Below, piece after piece: positions 31,761 through 40,950 of a stretch of 64,000 bases of DNA. The notes below the pieces were generated by a model. It saw only the letters and a list, made by a program, of their open reading frames with translations. It made no database searches and was not told the origin of the DNA. Within the stretch, counting starts at the first letter, position 1. Every line of letters begins with the position of its first letter. The position numbers and the translations under genes were made by a program. The stretch is from Kaistia adipata DSM 17808 (GTDB lineage Bacteria > Pseudomonadota > Alphaproteobacteria > Rhizobiales > Kaistiaceae): the NCBI RefSeq assembly GCF_000423225.1, contig NZ_AUHO01000007.1:766528-830527 (forward strand), in the 5' to 3' direction.

Positions 31761-33362
31761 ATGAGCGACGCAGCGCAAATGGACATGCCGACCGCGATAC
31801 CGAGCCCCGCCACCCGGGAGATCCCGCTCGACGAGCGGCGCTGGCGCAAGACGCTGTTCGGCATGCTGCTCGATTCGCGCGACCGATTCGGCGGCAAGCG
31901 CGAAGTGATCGAGGACAATCAGCGCAAGCCGCTCACCTTCGATCGCGTCGTCATCGGCGCGATGGTGCTGGGCCGGGTCTTCGCCCGCCTGACCGAGAAG
32001 GGCGAACGCGTCGGCGTGCTGCTGCCGAACGTCGCCACCGTGGCGCCGGTCTTCTTTGGACTCGTCGCCTTCGGCCGCGTGCCGGCCATGCTGAACTTCT
32101 CGGCCGGGCCGAAGAACCTGATGGTCGCCTGCAAGGCGGCGAAGATCCGCCATGTCGTCACGTCGCGGCGCTTCATCGCCGAGGGCAAGCTCGACGAGCT
32201 GATCACGGCGCTCGGCGAGCATGTCGAGATAATCTGGCTCGAGGACATCGGCAAGTCGGTCAGCAGCTTCGACAAGGTGCGGGGCGTGGTCTCGGCCTGG
32301 TTCGCCCGCCGGCTGCATGGCTGGTCGGGCGCGAAGCCGGACGATGTCGCCGTGCTCCTCTTCACCTCCGGCTCGGAGGGGGCGCCGAAGGGCGTGGCGC
32401 TGACGCACGCCAACGTGCTCGCCAATGTCGAGCAGTTCCTGCGCACGCTTGAGCTTCGCCCCGACGATTCGCTGTTCAACCCGCTGCCGGTGTTCCATTC
32501 CTTCGGCATGACGGTCGGCCTGATCGCGCCGTTCGCGATCGGCATGCGCGTGTTCTTCTATCCGACGCCGTTGCACTACAAGCAGATCCCGGCGCTTGTC
32601 CGCGACAGCGGCTCCACCATCCTGATCGGCACCGACACCTTCGCCGCCGGCTGGGGTCGCATGGCCGAGGACGGCGATTTCGCGAAGCTGCGCCTCGTCG
32701 TGCTGGGCGCGGAGAAGATCAAGCCGACGACGCGGACGCTCTGGCGCGACCGCTTCGGCATCGAGCTGTTCGAGGGCTATGGCGCGACCGAGGCGGCGCC
32801 CGTGGTTTCGGCCAACACGCCGCTCTACCACAGGGACGGCACCGTCGGCCGGCTGCTGCCGGGCATGTCCTATCGCATCGAGGCGGTGCCGGGCCTCGAC
32901 GAGGGCGGCCGGTTCTGGATCACGGGACCGAACGTCATGCTCGGCTACATGCGCGAGAGCGCGCCGGGCGCCCTGGAACGCACGCCGGATGGCTGGCACG
33001 ATACGGGCGACATCGTCAGCCTCGACGCCGAGGGCTACATCACCATTCGCGGTCGCGCCAAGCGCTTTGCCAAGATCGGCGGCGAGATGATCTCGCTCGC
33101 CGCGGTCGAGGCCTATGCGGCCCAGGTCTGGCCGGACAACGTGCATGCCGCCGTCTCCGTGCCGGACGAGCGCAAGGGCGAGCAGATCGTGCTGGTGACC
33201 GAGCGGCCGAATCCGGACCGCAACGCGCTGATCGCGTCCGCCAAGGCGCATGGCGTGCCGGAGATCATGGTGCCGAAGCGGATCGTCACGGTCGCCGCCC
33301 TGCCGATCCTCGCGACCGGCAAGACCGACTACCCGGCGATCGCCGAGCTGGCGCGCGGCTAG
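31761..33362 (+). CDS. AMP-forming acyl-ACP/acyl-CoA synthetase (Aas-like)
   Basis: A 533-residue member of the ANL superfamily. The P-loop LLFTSGSEGAPKGVALTHANV, the FEGYGATEAAPVVSANTP motif, HDTGDIVSLDAEGYITIRGRAKRF and KIGGEMIS are present. The opening and lengths resemble the acyl-ACP synthetase half of Aas (2-acylglycerophosphoethanolamine acyltransferase) rather than FadD, so it may load fatty acids onto ACP or CoA for lipid remodelling. No acyltransferase domain is fused. The C-terminal catalytic lysine is in LATGKTDYPAI. Confidence 0.88.
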   Translation: MSDAAQMDMPTAIPSPATREIPLDERRWRKTLFGMLLDSRDRFGGKREVIEDNQRKPLTFDRVVIGAMVLGRVFARLTEKGERVGVLLPNVATVAPVFFGLVAFGRVPAMLNFSAGPKNLMVACKAAKIRHVVTSRRFIAEGKLDELITALGEHVEIIWLEDIGKSVSSFDKVRGVVSAWFARRLHGWSGAKPDDVAVLLFTSGSEGAPKGVALTHANVLANVEQFLRTLELRPDDSLFNPLPVFHSFGMTVGLIAPFAIGMRVFFYPTPLHYKQIPALVRDSGSTILIGTDTFAAGWGRMAEDGDFAKLRLVVLGAEKIKPTTRTLWRDRFGIELFEGYGATEAAPVVSANTPLYHRDGTVGRLLPGMSYRIEAVPGLDEGGRFWITGPNVMLGYMRESAPGALERTPDGWHDTGDIVSLDAEGYITIRGRAKRFAKIGGEMISLAAVEAYAAQVWPDNVHAAVSVPDERKGEQIVLVTERPNPDRNALIASAKAHGVPEIMVPKRIVTVAALPILATGKTDYPAIAELARG

Positions 33363-34546
33363 CGCGGGCTGGCGATCTCGTCCGGCTGCCAGCCATAGAT
33401 CCAGTCATAGCGGCGCAGCAGCCGTTCGCCGCCGAGCGCCGTCATGGTGACGTCGCGCGCCGCCGCCATCGGGCCGCCGAGGTGATAGATCTGCCCGGCC
33501 TGGCGAGCCATCCGCCAGACCCGGGTCGCGCGCGGGCGGCGGATCGCCTCGTAGCGCCGGAGCGCCTCGGGAACCGGCGCCGCCGCCAGCTTTTCCGCGA
33601 GAACATCGGCATCCTCGATCGCCATGGCGGCGCCCTGCGCCAGGAAGGGAACCATGGCGTGCGCCGCGTCGCCGATGAGGGCCACGCGCCCCTGCACCCA
33701 TTGCCCGCGCGGGTCGACCTCGGTCAGGCACCAGCGCGTCCAGTTGAGGTCGAGCGCGGTGATGCGACTGATGAAGCGCGTGCTGTCGCGGTCGAAGCGA
33801 TGCCGCAACTCCTCGGCATTGCCCGGCGCGCTCCAGTCCGGCCCGTCCCAGTCCTCCTCGATGACGAGGATGACATTGACGAGGCGGCCGCCGCGCACCG
33901 GATAGATGACGACATGGGCGGCGCGGTTCAGAAGCACCGTGGTGCGGCCCTGCGGCAGGTCGCGCGGCACCAGGCCGATCGGGATCGTGGTGCGCCAGGC
34001 GGTGCGGCCGCCCGGCTTCGCCGCCGACGCGCCGGAAACGGCGGCCCGCAGCGTCGAGCGGACGCCGTCGGCGGCGATAAGGCAGTCGAGTTCATGCGGG
34101 GTGCCGTCGGCGGTCAGCGTGACGGCGCCGGCGGACTGGCTGGCGGTAGTGGCGCCGGCACCGAGCTTCAGCGTGATGCGCGGCTCGGCGCGCGCCGCGT
34201 CGAGCAGCAGTCCCTGGAGATCGGCGCGATGGAGCAGGCGATAGGGCGCGCCATAGGCCGCGCGTGCCGATGCGCCGAGTGGCAGGCTGACGAGCGGCTC
34301 GCCGGTGCGGCCGGAGCGCATGTCGATCGCTTCGGGCAGCACGGCGGCGCGGTCGAGCGCCTCGGTAAGGCCCAGCCGCTCCAGGATCCGCCCGGCATTG
34401 GGCGAGACCTGGAGGCCGGCGCCGACTTCCGACAATTCGCTGGTTCGTTCGAAGATCGTCGAGGCGATGCCCCGACGGGCAAGGGACAGGGCCGTCGTCA
34501 GACCGGCGATGCCCGCGCCTGCGATGCCGACGCGGAGGGACGTCAT
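33359..34546 (-). CDS. FAD-dependent aromatic-ring monooxygenase-like protein
   Basis: A 395-residue group A flavoprotein monooxygenase (salicylate hydroxylase/PHBH type). The GxGxxG motif is VGIAGAGIAGLTTALSLARRG at the N-terminus, the DG motif LIAADGVRSTLR is mid-protein, and the GD motif is VALIGDAAHAMVPFLAQGAAMAIEDA. It could hydroxylate an aromatic acid using NAD(P)H and oxygen; the substrate is unknown and no ring-cleavage genes adjoin. ATG 34546 is seven bases after the zf-CHCC gene. Confidence 0.86.
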   Translation of the reverse strand: MTSLRVGIAGAGIAGLTTALSLARRGIASTIFERTSELSEVGAGLQVSPNAGRILERLGLTEALDRAAVLPEAIDMRSGRTGEPLVSLPLGASARAAYGAPYRLLHRADLQGLLLDAARAEPRITLKLGAGATTASQSAGAVTLTADGTPHELDCLIAADGVRSTLRAAVSGASAAKPGGRTAWRTTIPIGLVPRDLPQGRTTVLLNRAAHVVIYPVRGGRLVNVILVIEEDWDGPDWSAPGNAEELRHRFDRDSTRFISRITALDLNWTRWCLTEVDPRGQWVQGRVALIGDAAHAMVPFLAQGAAMAIEDADVLAEKLAAAPVPEALRRYEAIRRPRATRVWRMARQAGQIYHLGGPMAAARDVTMTALGGERLLRRYDWIYGWQPDEIASPR

Positions 34547-34553
34547 GGCAGGG

Positions 34554-34802
34554 TCAGGCGGCAACCGGTTCGACGAAGAGGTGGCCCGGCGGCAGCGTCT
34601 CGGGGCCGTGCAGGCGATCGTTGAAGCGGTACAGCGTCGAGCAGTAGGAGCAGACCTTCTCCGCGTCGTCGCCCATGTCGATATAGATGTGCGGATGGTC
34701 GAAGGGCGGCTTGGCGCCGACGCACATGAATTCCTTCACGCCGATCTCAACTTTCTCGACGCCGGAATCATTGTGGAAGTGGGGAATCACATGGGCGGCC
34801 AT
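34554..34802 (-). CDS. zf-CHCC zinc-finger domain protein
   Basis: An 82-residue protein with the zinc site pattern C..H..CxxC: KEFMCVGAKPPFDHPHIYIDM then KVCSYCSTLYRF. This domain is shared with the mitochondrial complex I subunit NDUFS6 and is found as a small protein across alphaproteobacteria. ATG 34802 is chosen since upstream residues are not conserved. A role in complex I is inferred from family only. Confidence 0.88.
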   Translation of the reverse strand: MAAHVIPHFHNDSGVEKVEIGVKEFMCVGAKPPFDHPHIYIDMGDDAEKVCSYCSTLYRFNDRLHGPETLPPGHLFVEPVAA

Positions 34803-34953
34803 GGCGCGGATCCGTCGGTTTGAAGCAGTTGTGGCGGGACCATAGCGTCGCGGTGGCGCAATGAACAGGGCGCCCGCGCCGCCGGCGCGGCGACACCTTG
34901 GCGCGGTCGGCACGATCCGGCATAAGGACGGGACCTCGATCGCGGATCCCCCC

Positions 34954-35712
34954 ATGCAAAGCTTTTCCTCCAACGGCGTGTCGCTTTCCTATCTGGACGA
35001 GGGTGCCGGCCCGCCGATCCTCCTGATCCACGGCTTCTCGTCGAGCATGAAGGTCAACTGGATCAATCCCGGTTGGGTCGACACGCTGGTCAAGGCTGGC
35101 CGGCGCGTCATCGCCTTCGACAATCGCGGCCACGGCGCCAGCGACAAGCCGCATGACGTCGCCGCCTATCGCGTCGCCGTCATGGCAGAAGACGCCCGCA
35201 ACCTGTTGAACCATCTCGATATCGCGCGTGCCGACGTGATGGGCTACTCGATGGGCGCACGCATCGCGACGATCCTGGCGCTGACGCATCCGGCGATGGT
35301 CAAGTCGCTCATCCTGGGCGGCCTCGGCTACGGCATCGTCACCGGCGTCGGTCCGTGGGGGCCGGTCGTCGACGCGCTCCGTTCCGAAGAGCCCGAGACG
35401 ATCACCGACCCGGTCGGGCTGATGTTCCGCAAGTTCGCCGACCAGACGCGCAGCGACCGCGTCGCGCTCGCCGCCTGCATGCAGGCGACGCGGCAGCCGA
35501 TTTCGGCCGATGATCTCGCGACGCTGCGGGTGCCGACCCTGATCGCGGTCGGCGAGAAGGACGAGATCGCCGGCTCCGCCGCCGACCTCGCGGCGATCAT
35601 TCCCGGCGCCGAGGTGCTCGATATCCCGAAGCGCGACCACATGCTCGCCGTCGGCGACAAGGTCTACAAGGCCGGCGTGCTCGAGTTCCTGACTCGGCGG
35701 GGGCTCGGCTGA
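34954..35712 (+). CDS. Alpha/beta-fold hydrolase
   Basis: A 252-residue alpha/beta hydrolase. Oxyanion region is LLIHGFSSSMKVNW, the nucleophile elbow is GYSMGAR (Ser), the acid is in VGEKDEIAGSA, and the catalytic histidine is in KRDHMLAVGDK. Likely an esterase or lipase-like enzyme with unknown substrate. ATG 34954 lacks a strong ribosome site; an upstream ATG at 34861 adds a non-conserved, low-complexity leader. Confidence 0.85.
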   Translation: MQSFSSNGVSLSYLDEGAGPPILLIHGFSSSMKVNWINPGWVDTLVKAGRRVIAFDNRGHGASDKPHDVAAYRVAVMAEDARNLLNHLDIARADVMGYSMGARIATILALTHPAMVKSLILGGLGYGIVTGVGPWGPVVDALRSEEPETITDPVGLMFRKFADQTRSDRVALAACMQATRQPISADDLATLRVPTLIAVGEKDEIAGSAADLAAIIPGAEVLDIPKRDHMLAVGDKVYKAGVLEFLTRRGLG

Positions 35713-36006
35713 GCGAGAAAAACCACGTTGCGCCAGAGGGTTGGCGCATGCGGCGGACATTCTGATTCATCCCGGCGGGCGGGCGGCGCGAGGATCTTGC
35801 GCACCGCTTTGCCGGGCGATCCCTCGGAATTCCGTTGCAATTTCGCGTCTGGCCGATATGTCTTCGGGCCTCCGTGGACCGCCTTCGCCAGGAGGCGATC
35901 GGACGCATCCGGGCCCCGGGGATGTCGGTTTTTCGACATCGTCACCCCATGTTAGGGTGGGCCCACGAAATGGCTGCGATGATGGATGGCAGCGAAGGAG
36001 ACATCA

Positions 36007-36831
36007 ATGTCGGCCGTGAATTCCCGCATGATCGGCGAGGCGCTCGCCAGCTTTGATCCGCTCTGGTCCGACATGCGGAACCAGGCCGAGGAGATCATGC
36101 GCGCGGAGCCGGCGCTGGCGAGCTTCGTCTATGCGACCGTCCTCAATCACGAGCGGCTCGAGGACGCGGTCGCGCACCGGATCGCCGAGCGCCTGCACCA
36201 TCGCGACCTCTCCGCCGAATTCATCCGCCAGGCCTTCGCCGAGGCCTTCGCCGCCGATCCGGCGATCGCCAGCGCCGTGCGCGTCGACATCCAGGCCGTC
36301 TACGACCGCGATCCCGCCTGCAACCGCATCATCGAGCCGGTGCTCTATTTCAAGGGCTTCCACGCGATCGAGACGCATCGCCTGGCCCACTGGCTGTGGA
36401 GCGAGGGCCGCAAGGACTTCGCCTATTACCTGCAGAGCCGCTCCTCGACGATCTTCCAGGTCGACATCAATCCGGCGGTGCCGATGGGCAAGGGCATCTT
36501 CCTCGACCACGCCACCGGCCTCGTCGTCGGCGAGACTGCCGTGATCGAGGACGACGTCTCGATCCTGCAGGGCGTGACGCTCGGCGGCACCGGCAAGGAG
36601 ACGGGCGACCGGCATCCCAAGGTCCGCCATGGCGTGTTGATCGGCGCCGGCGCCAAGATCCTCGGCAATATCGAGATCGGCCATTGCTCGCGCGTCGCGG
36701 CCGGCTCGGTCGTGCTGCATTCCGTGCCGCCGAACACCACCGTCGCCGGCGTGCCGGCCCGGGTCGTCGGCAAGGCGCCCTGTGCCGAGCCCGCGCGCAT
36801 GATGGACCAGATCCTGCCGGATCAGGCATAA
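36007..36831 (+). CDS. cysE: Serine O-acetyltransferase
   Basis: A 274-residue enzyme making O-acetylserine from serine and acetyl-CoA, the first step of cysteine biosynthesis. The N-terminal helical domain (about residues 15-140) carries DPLWSDMRNQAEEIM; the C-terminal left-handed beta helix has FLDHATGLVVGETAVIEDDVSI, GGTGKETGDRHPKVRHGVLIGAGAKILGN and VAGVPARVVG. Length equals that of the E. coli enzyme. ATG 36007 is preceded by AGGAG at 35996-36000. It stands alone. Confidence 0.96.
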   Translation: MSAVNSRMIGEALASFDPLWSDMRNQAEEIMRAEPALASFVYATVLNHERLEDAVAHRIAERLHHRDLSAEFIRQAFAEAFAADPAIASAVRVDIQAVYDRDPACNRIIEPVLYFKGFHAIETHRLAHWLWSEGRKDFAYYLQSRSSTIFQVDINPAVPMGKGIFLDHATGLVVGETAVIEDDVSILQGVTLGGTGKETGDRHPKVRHGVLIGAGAKILGNIEIGHCSRVAAGSVVLHSVPPNTTVAGVPARVVGKAPCAEPARMMDQILPDQA

Positions 36832-36947
36832 TAGTGCCATTGTTTTCATGGGTTGTGGCGGCGCCGCCGGGGTGTGCCGCGACGGGTCGTGACGCCTGAT
36901 GCGCCGCGCCAATGCCCCTTCTTTCCCCGCATGAGCAGGAGATCAAA

Positions 36948-37163
36948 TTGGATCGCAAAGAGGTCCAGAAGCTCGAGAGCTTCTTCCAGCGCCGTTTCAA
37001 CGTGAAGGGCATCAGCGTTCGTCCGCGCCCCCGCAAGGACGATTCCGCCGAGGTCTATTTCGGTGACGAGTTCGTCGGCGTGCTGTTCCGCGACGACGAG
37101 GAGGGTGAGCTGTCTTACAACTTCACCATGGCGATCCTCGACATCGACCTCGAAGAGGCCTGA
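36948..37163 (+). CDS. DUF3126 family protein
   Basis: A 71-residue protein with the conserved core [19 protein letters not shown] and [25 protein letters not shown]3126 is a small alphaproteobacterial family of unknown function. I choose the TTG at 36948 because AGGAG at 36937-36941 is six bases before it and the length then equals the usual length of about 70; an ATG at 36912 adds 12 residues and overlaps that site. Confidence 0.82.
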   Translation: MDRKEVQKLESFFQRRFNVKGISVRPRPRKDDSAEVYFGDEFVGVLFRDDEEGELSYNFTMAILDIDLEEA

Positions 37164-37309
37164 GCCGACGCGGGAGGGTTTCCTCCTGCTCCGCACGTCC
37201 GCGCCGCGCGCCTTGCGGCGCGCGCGATCGTGCCGCGCCACGCAAGCGGCTCTCCCTGGAGCCCAGGTTTCCCGCCCGGGCCCATTCCTCAAGCCGCGCG
37301 GACCGTGCC

Positions 37310-37831
37310 ATGCCCATCCATGCCCTTGACGGTATTTCTCCCGAGCTCCCGCCAGAGGGCCGCTATTTCGTCGCACCCGACGCCCGCCTGATCGGCAGGG
37401 TGACGCTCGGCGACGAAGCCGGTATCTGGTTCGGCGCGGTATTGCGCGGCGACAACGAGCGCATCTCCATCGGGCCGCGCTCGAACGTGCAGGAGCATTC
37501 CGTGCTCCACACCGACATGGGCTTTCCGCTCACCATCGGTTCGGGCTGCACCATCGGTCATCGGGCGATCCTGCATGGCTGCACCATCGGCGACAACACG
37601 CTGATCGGCATGGGCGCGATTGTCATGAACGGCGCCAGGATCGGTTCGAACTGCGTCATCGGCGCCGGTGCCCTCGTGCCCGAGGGCAAGGTCATTCCCG
37701 ATGGTTCGCTGGCGGTCGGCATGCCGGCCAAGGTCATCCGCGCGCTGGACGAGGCCGCCTTCGCGCAGCTCCGCGCCGGCGCCGACCACTATGTCGCCAA
37801 CTGGCGGCGCTACGCGGCCGGGCTCGAATAG
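37310..37831 (+). CDS. Gamma carbonic anhydrase-family protein
   Basis: A 173-residue left-handed beta-helix protein with hexapeptide repeats ([60 protein letters not shown]). The zinc-ligand histidines fit QEHSVLH and GHRAILHG. Relatives act as carbonic anhydrases or as assembly factors of respiratory complexes. A strong terminator follows at 37853. Confidence 0.92.
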   Translation: MPIHALDGISPELPPEGRYFVAPDARLIGRVTLGDEAGIWFGAVLRGDNERISIGPRSNVQEHSVLHTDMGFPLTIGSGCTIGHRAILHGCTIGDNTLIGMGAIVMNGARIGSNCVIGAGALVPEGKVIPDGSLAVGMPAKVIRALDEAAFAQLRAGADHYVANWRRYAAGLE

Positions 37832-37852
37832 CCTTCCCTTCGCGAACGAGAG

Positions 37853-37880
37853 AAAAGCCCGCCGGACCGGCGGGCTTTTT
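37853..37880. terminator. Rho-independent terminator
   Basis: AAAAGCCCGCCG, loop GAC-rich, CGGCGGGC, then TTTTT. It ends the gene at 37310-37831 and can also stop the convergent CAP gene. Confidence 0.9.
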
Positions 37881-37897
37881 GCTGGCGCGGAAACCGT

Positions 37898-39052
37898 TCA
37901 GCGGCACTCCTGGCCGGGTTGCAGCGGCCGGCGCACCTGCTGGGCGAGCACGAACGGGTTGTCGGTGTTGACGTTGCCGCCCGGTCGGTAGCGGCAGACC
38001 CATTGCGTGCCCTGGTGGCCGTCGATGTCGCAATTGGCGCGACCGCAGCCGAGGAAGCCAGTGTCCTTCCAGACCACCTGGGTGAAGTGGCCGTTGACGC
38101 GCTGGCAGTTCTGGGTGAAGCCGCCGACGAAGACGGGATTGTCGAAATTGTAGTTGGCGATCTCGCAATACCAGGACTGTTCGAACGCGTCGCGATCGGA
38201 CAGGGCCGGCAGGACGGGCTGGCCGTCCTGCACCCACCAGGCATTGGCCAGGTTCTCGCCGGTGCCGGCGGGAATGGCGGGATCGTGCTTGTTCACGACG
38301 CACTGGCTGGCATAGACTTGGGCCGACTTGGCGAGCGTCTCGCACCATTTCAGCTTGGGAGCGCAATGCTCCGCCCGCCGTTCATTGTGCGCGTCGAGCA
38401 TCTCCCGCCATTCCGCCGGCACCTCGTCGCCGGCTTCCCCGCAGTCGACCACGACCTCCGGCGGCGGCTTGACCTCGATCTGCTTGAAGGTGTCGCAGAC
38501 CAGGCCGATGGCGTTGACGTGGCGGCCATAGCGGATGCGGATGCCGGTGACGGCCTCGCCGCTCGGGCACATCTGGAAGATGTTCGGGAAGAACGGCACG
38601 TTGCTGCCGAGATCGAGATTGTGCCGGTCGGCGCTCGTCGTCGAGTCGCACTCGAAGATCATCAGTCGGACCTGGCGGTCGCCCGGCGTCATGATCAGGC
38701 CGACGCCGCGGATGATGAAGCCCGGCAGGCATTTTCCGCTCGACGCGCTGCCGCCCATGCCGCCGCGCGGCGGCAGGACGTCCTTGGCGAGGCCGGTCGC
38801 GCCCGTGCTGGCGTTCACCGGCGCGCAGGTCAGCGCCATCTGGTCCAGCCACGCGCCGGAGCGGATGCTGGCCCCGACGAGATATTCGCCGGCCGGGCAA
38901 TTGTCGGTGACGTCGGCATCGCCGGCGGCGCCATGTGGCGGGAAGGTGGTGAGGGCCTGGGCCTGCCCTGGCTGGGCGAGCATTGCGGCGGCCGCGATCA
39001 GGCAAAGCGCCAGAATCGCGCCAGCGTTCCATCTGGAGCGAGCGTTCGACAT
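37898..39052 (-). CDS. Secreted CAP-domain (SCP/PR-1-like) protein
   Basis: A 384-residue protein with signal peptide (ILALCLIAAAAMLAQPGQAQA). Residues about 45-215 hold two Cys-containing segments of similar form (CPAGEYLVGASIRSGAWLDQ and CPSGEAVTGIRIRYGRHVNA) that resemble lectin-like beta repeats. Residues about 230-370 form a CAP domain: LDAHNERRAEHCAPKLKW, WYCEIANYNFDNP, GHFTQVVWKDTGFLGCGRANC. Bacterial CAP proteins have diverse roles; function here is unknown. ATG 39052 follows a GGGGG stretch. Confidence 0.85.
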   Translation of the reverse strand: MSNARSRWNAGAILALCLIAAAAMLAQPGQAQALTTFPPHGAAGDADVTDNCPAGEYLVGASIRSGAWLDQMALTCAPVNASTGATGLAKDVLPPRGGMGGSASSGKCLPGFIIRGVGLIMTPGDRQVRLMIFECDSTTSADRHNLDLGSNVPFFPNIFQMCPSGEAVTGIRIRYGRHVNAIGLVCDTFKQIEVKPPPEVVVDCGEAGDEVPAEWREMLDAHNERRAEHCAPKLKWCETLAKSAQVYASQCVVNKHDPAIPAGTGENLANAWWVQDGQPVLPALSDRDAFEQSWYCEIANYNFDNPVFVGGFTQNCQRVNGHFTQVVWKDTGFLGCGRANCDIDGHQGTQWVCRYRPGGNVNTDNPFVLAQQVRRPLQPGQECR

Positions 39053-39271
39053 CAACCGATTACCCCCTGTGAAATAGGCTGGATCGGAAATGCGGAGGCG
39101 CCAGAATAGTCGCGAAGTGACGTTAGGGAAAGTGGCGTTCGGCGGCGCCGGGTGGCCGAGTGTGGCGGACGGCGTCCGGAGCACGGACGGGAAGCGGCCG
39201 GGCGATACGCGGCGCCTGGAAAGAGCGGGCCGCGGCGAGGGATCAGGCCGGGGTAGGGCCTGACGCGCTGT

Positions 39272-39886
39272 TCAGCGGCGGATGCTGCCGACCAGCGTCG
39301 CGCGGTCGTCCTCGATCATGACCCAGCGGCCGCTGTTGCGCTCGGACTGGCGCTTGATGAACTGGTAGTCGGTCTCGCCCCAGAGCTTGATCTTGGGCTC
39401 CAGATTGTCGAGCACCAGGTCGCCGCGATCGGTGCGCACGGTCAGCACCGCGTGGCCTTCGCCGTTGGTCTGGCGCACGACCGTGATCAGCAGCGCGCCG
39501 GCGGGCCAGCCGCCATCGATCAACTCGCGTCGCTTCAGTAGAACGAAGTCTTCGCAGTCGCCTTTACCGTCTTCCGGATAGGTCCAGTATTCCTGACGAC
39601 CATAGAATTCTTCGTCGGTAACCGGCTCGATCGCCGTATTGACGTTGTCGTTGACGGCGATCAGCTGGTTCCAGCGCTGGACGGTGAGCTGGACCGCGTC
39701 GTTGTTGCGCGTCGTTTCGTTGCATTCGGCCGGCATGCGCGAGCACAGCTCGTGATGGCCGACCGGCTGGCTGGTCTTGCCCATGACCCGCATGAAGGCG
39801 GGGTGGTCCTGCGCGGCGGCGCCGGTCATCAGGCTGAGAACCAGAGCAAGCCCGGCAACGATACTCGATACTCGTACAAACGACAT
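39272..39886 (-). CDS. Bacterial transglutaminase-like cysteine peptidase (BTLCP)
   Basis: A 204-residue exported protein with signal peptide (IVAGLALVLSLMTGAAAQ). The catalytic triad of the family is visible: Cys in GKGDCEDFVLLKRREL, His in GEGHAVLTVRTDRG, Asp in DLVLDNLEPK. These proteins (LapG-related) are typical of Hyphomicrobiales and may process surface adhesins in the periplasm; no LapD-like partner is seen nearby. Confidence 0.9.
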   Translation of the reverse strand: MSFVRVSSIVAGLALVLSLMTGAAAQDHPAFMRVMGKTSQPVGHHELCSRMPAECNETTRNNDAVQLTVQRWNQLIAVNDNVNTAIEPVTDEEFYGRQEYWTYPEDGKGDCEDFVLLKRRELIDGGWPAGALLITVVRQTNGEGHAVLTVRTDRGDLVLDNLEPKIKLWGETDYQFIKRQSERNSGRWVMIEDDRATLVGSIRR

Positions 39887-40242
39887 GCAACCCGTCCTCT
39901 TGTCCGGGGAAGACTATGCCATTTAGACTTTTACTCCGTTCTAAGCCAAGTCCCATGTTTCTAATCGAAATCTCATCGAATTTGATCTGCAGTTTAAGCT
40001 TTCGATTAATGAACGATTAACCATTAGATCTTGGTTAACTGTTTCCTGGGCGTGGACAATGTCGCCTGGGTCGTTTGATGAAACTGGCGGAATCGCTGGC
40101 GTTGCGGGCCGGCTGTGGTGCGGCCGCCACAGCATGGTGAATAAATTGTGAATAATCGACCCGGGGCGCGACCGGGTGGCCCCTTGCGGGCGCCCCAATC
40201 CGCTCGGCGTCCCGCGATCGGGCGGGATCGCCGGTGCTGAGA
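39887..40242. other. A+T-rich intergenic region without a gene
   Basis: About 355 bases, richer in A+T than its surroundings between 39950 and 40055. No coding frame with a domain, no hairpin terminator and no RNA gene was recognised. Confidence 0.5.
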
Positions 40243-40881
40243 TCAGCGCCGGCCGCCCTCGAGGACGACGAGGCGGGGGCGGGGTTCGGGTATCACCGCC
40301 GCGCGCTCGCTGGCGCGGGGAGAGGCGGCCGGGGCCGGGCGGTCGGCCGAGGCCGCGCGCGACGCCGGGGCCGGCAGCGTGCCGGATGGCAACCGCCCGG
40401 TCGCGACGATGTCGAGCTGCCGTATCGGGTGCAGGCCGAGCCAGGTGGGATGCCCGGCCGGCGCGAGCAGGCCGAGGACGCGGTCGATCGCGCGGCCGTC
40501 CTGGCTCATCGGCAGCAGGATCATTTCGGCGCCGACCGCCTGGCCGCGGCCGTTGATGGCGGCGACCCGGAGCGCGATGGCGGCCGCCTCGGCGGTCACG
40601 GCCAGCAGCGCCTCGGCGGCGCGGGCGATGTCGGCCCGCGCCCAGAGCGCGAGAAAATCCTCGTCGCGCAGTTCGCGGCCGAAACTGGCGCAGAGGCGCG
40701 TGCCGGCGAGCCGGAACGGCATGGCGGCGCGCTGCGCGGCGTCGAGGATGAAGACGTCGCCGAGCAGCGGCACGATGTCCGCCGGTGCGATGGCGCTGCG
40801 CAACGGCGCCGGCGCGCTGCCGCGCTGGCGGGTCCAGTAGGCGTAGAGCGCCGCGATTGACGGATCGAGCTGGCTGTCCAT
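40243..40881 (-). CDS. PAS_5 (DUF1488-like PAS) domain protein
   Basis: A 212-residue protein whose N-terminal part fits the PAS_5 domain common in alphaproteobacteria: IAALYAYWTRQRGSAPAPLRS, IVPLLGDVFILDAAQRAAMPFRLAGTRLC, GRELRDEDFLALW. The C-terminal 60 residues are Ala/Pro/Arg-rich and disordered. Function is unknown; a sensory or regulatory role is possible. ATG 40881 gives the usual N-terminus; ATG 40950 is an alternative adding 23 residues. Confidence 0.78.
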   Translation of the reverse strand: MDSQLDPSIAALYAYWTRQRGSAPAPLRSAIAPADIVPLLGDVFILDAAQRAAMPFRLAGTRLCASFGRELRDEDFLALWARADIARAAEALLAVTAEAAAIALRVAAINGRGQAVGAEMILLPMSQDGRAIDRVLGLLAPAGHPTWLGLHPIRQLDIVATGRLPSGTLPAPASRAASADRPAPAASPRASERAAVIPEPRPRLVVLEGGRR

Positions 40882-40950
40882 GAGGTCTTCGGGATGGTCC
40901 GGTTCCGGGAGGGAGCGGGGTCGCTGCGACCGCGAAATTAAGGCGCTCAT

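Noticed and set aside
31707..33251. Minus-strand frame opposite the acyl synthetase
   Set aside because: His/Asp/Arg-rich shadow without ribosome site or domain.
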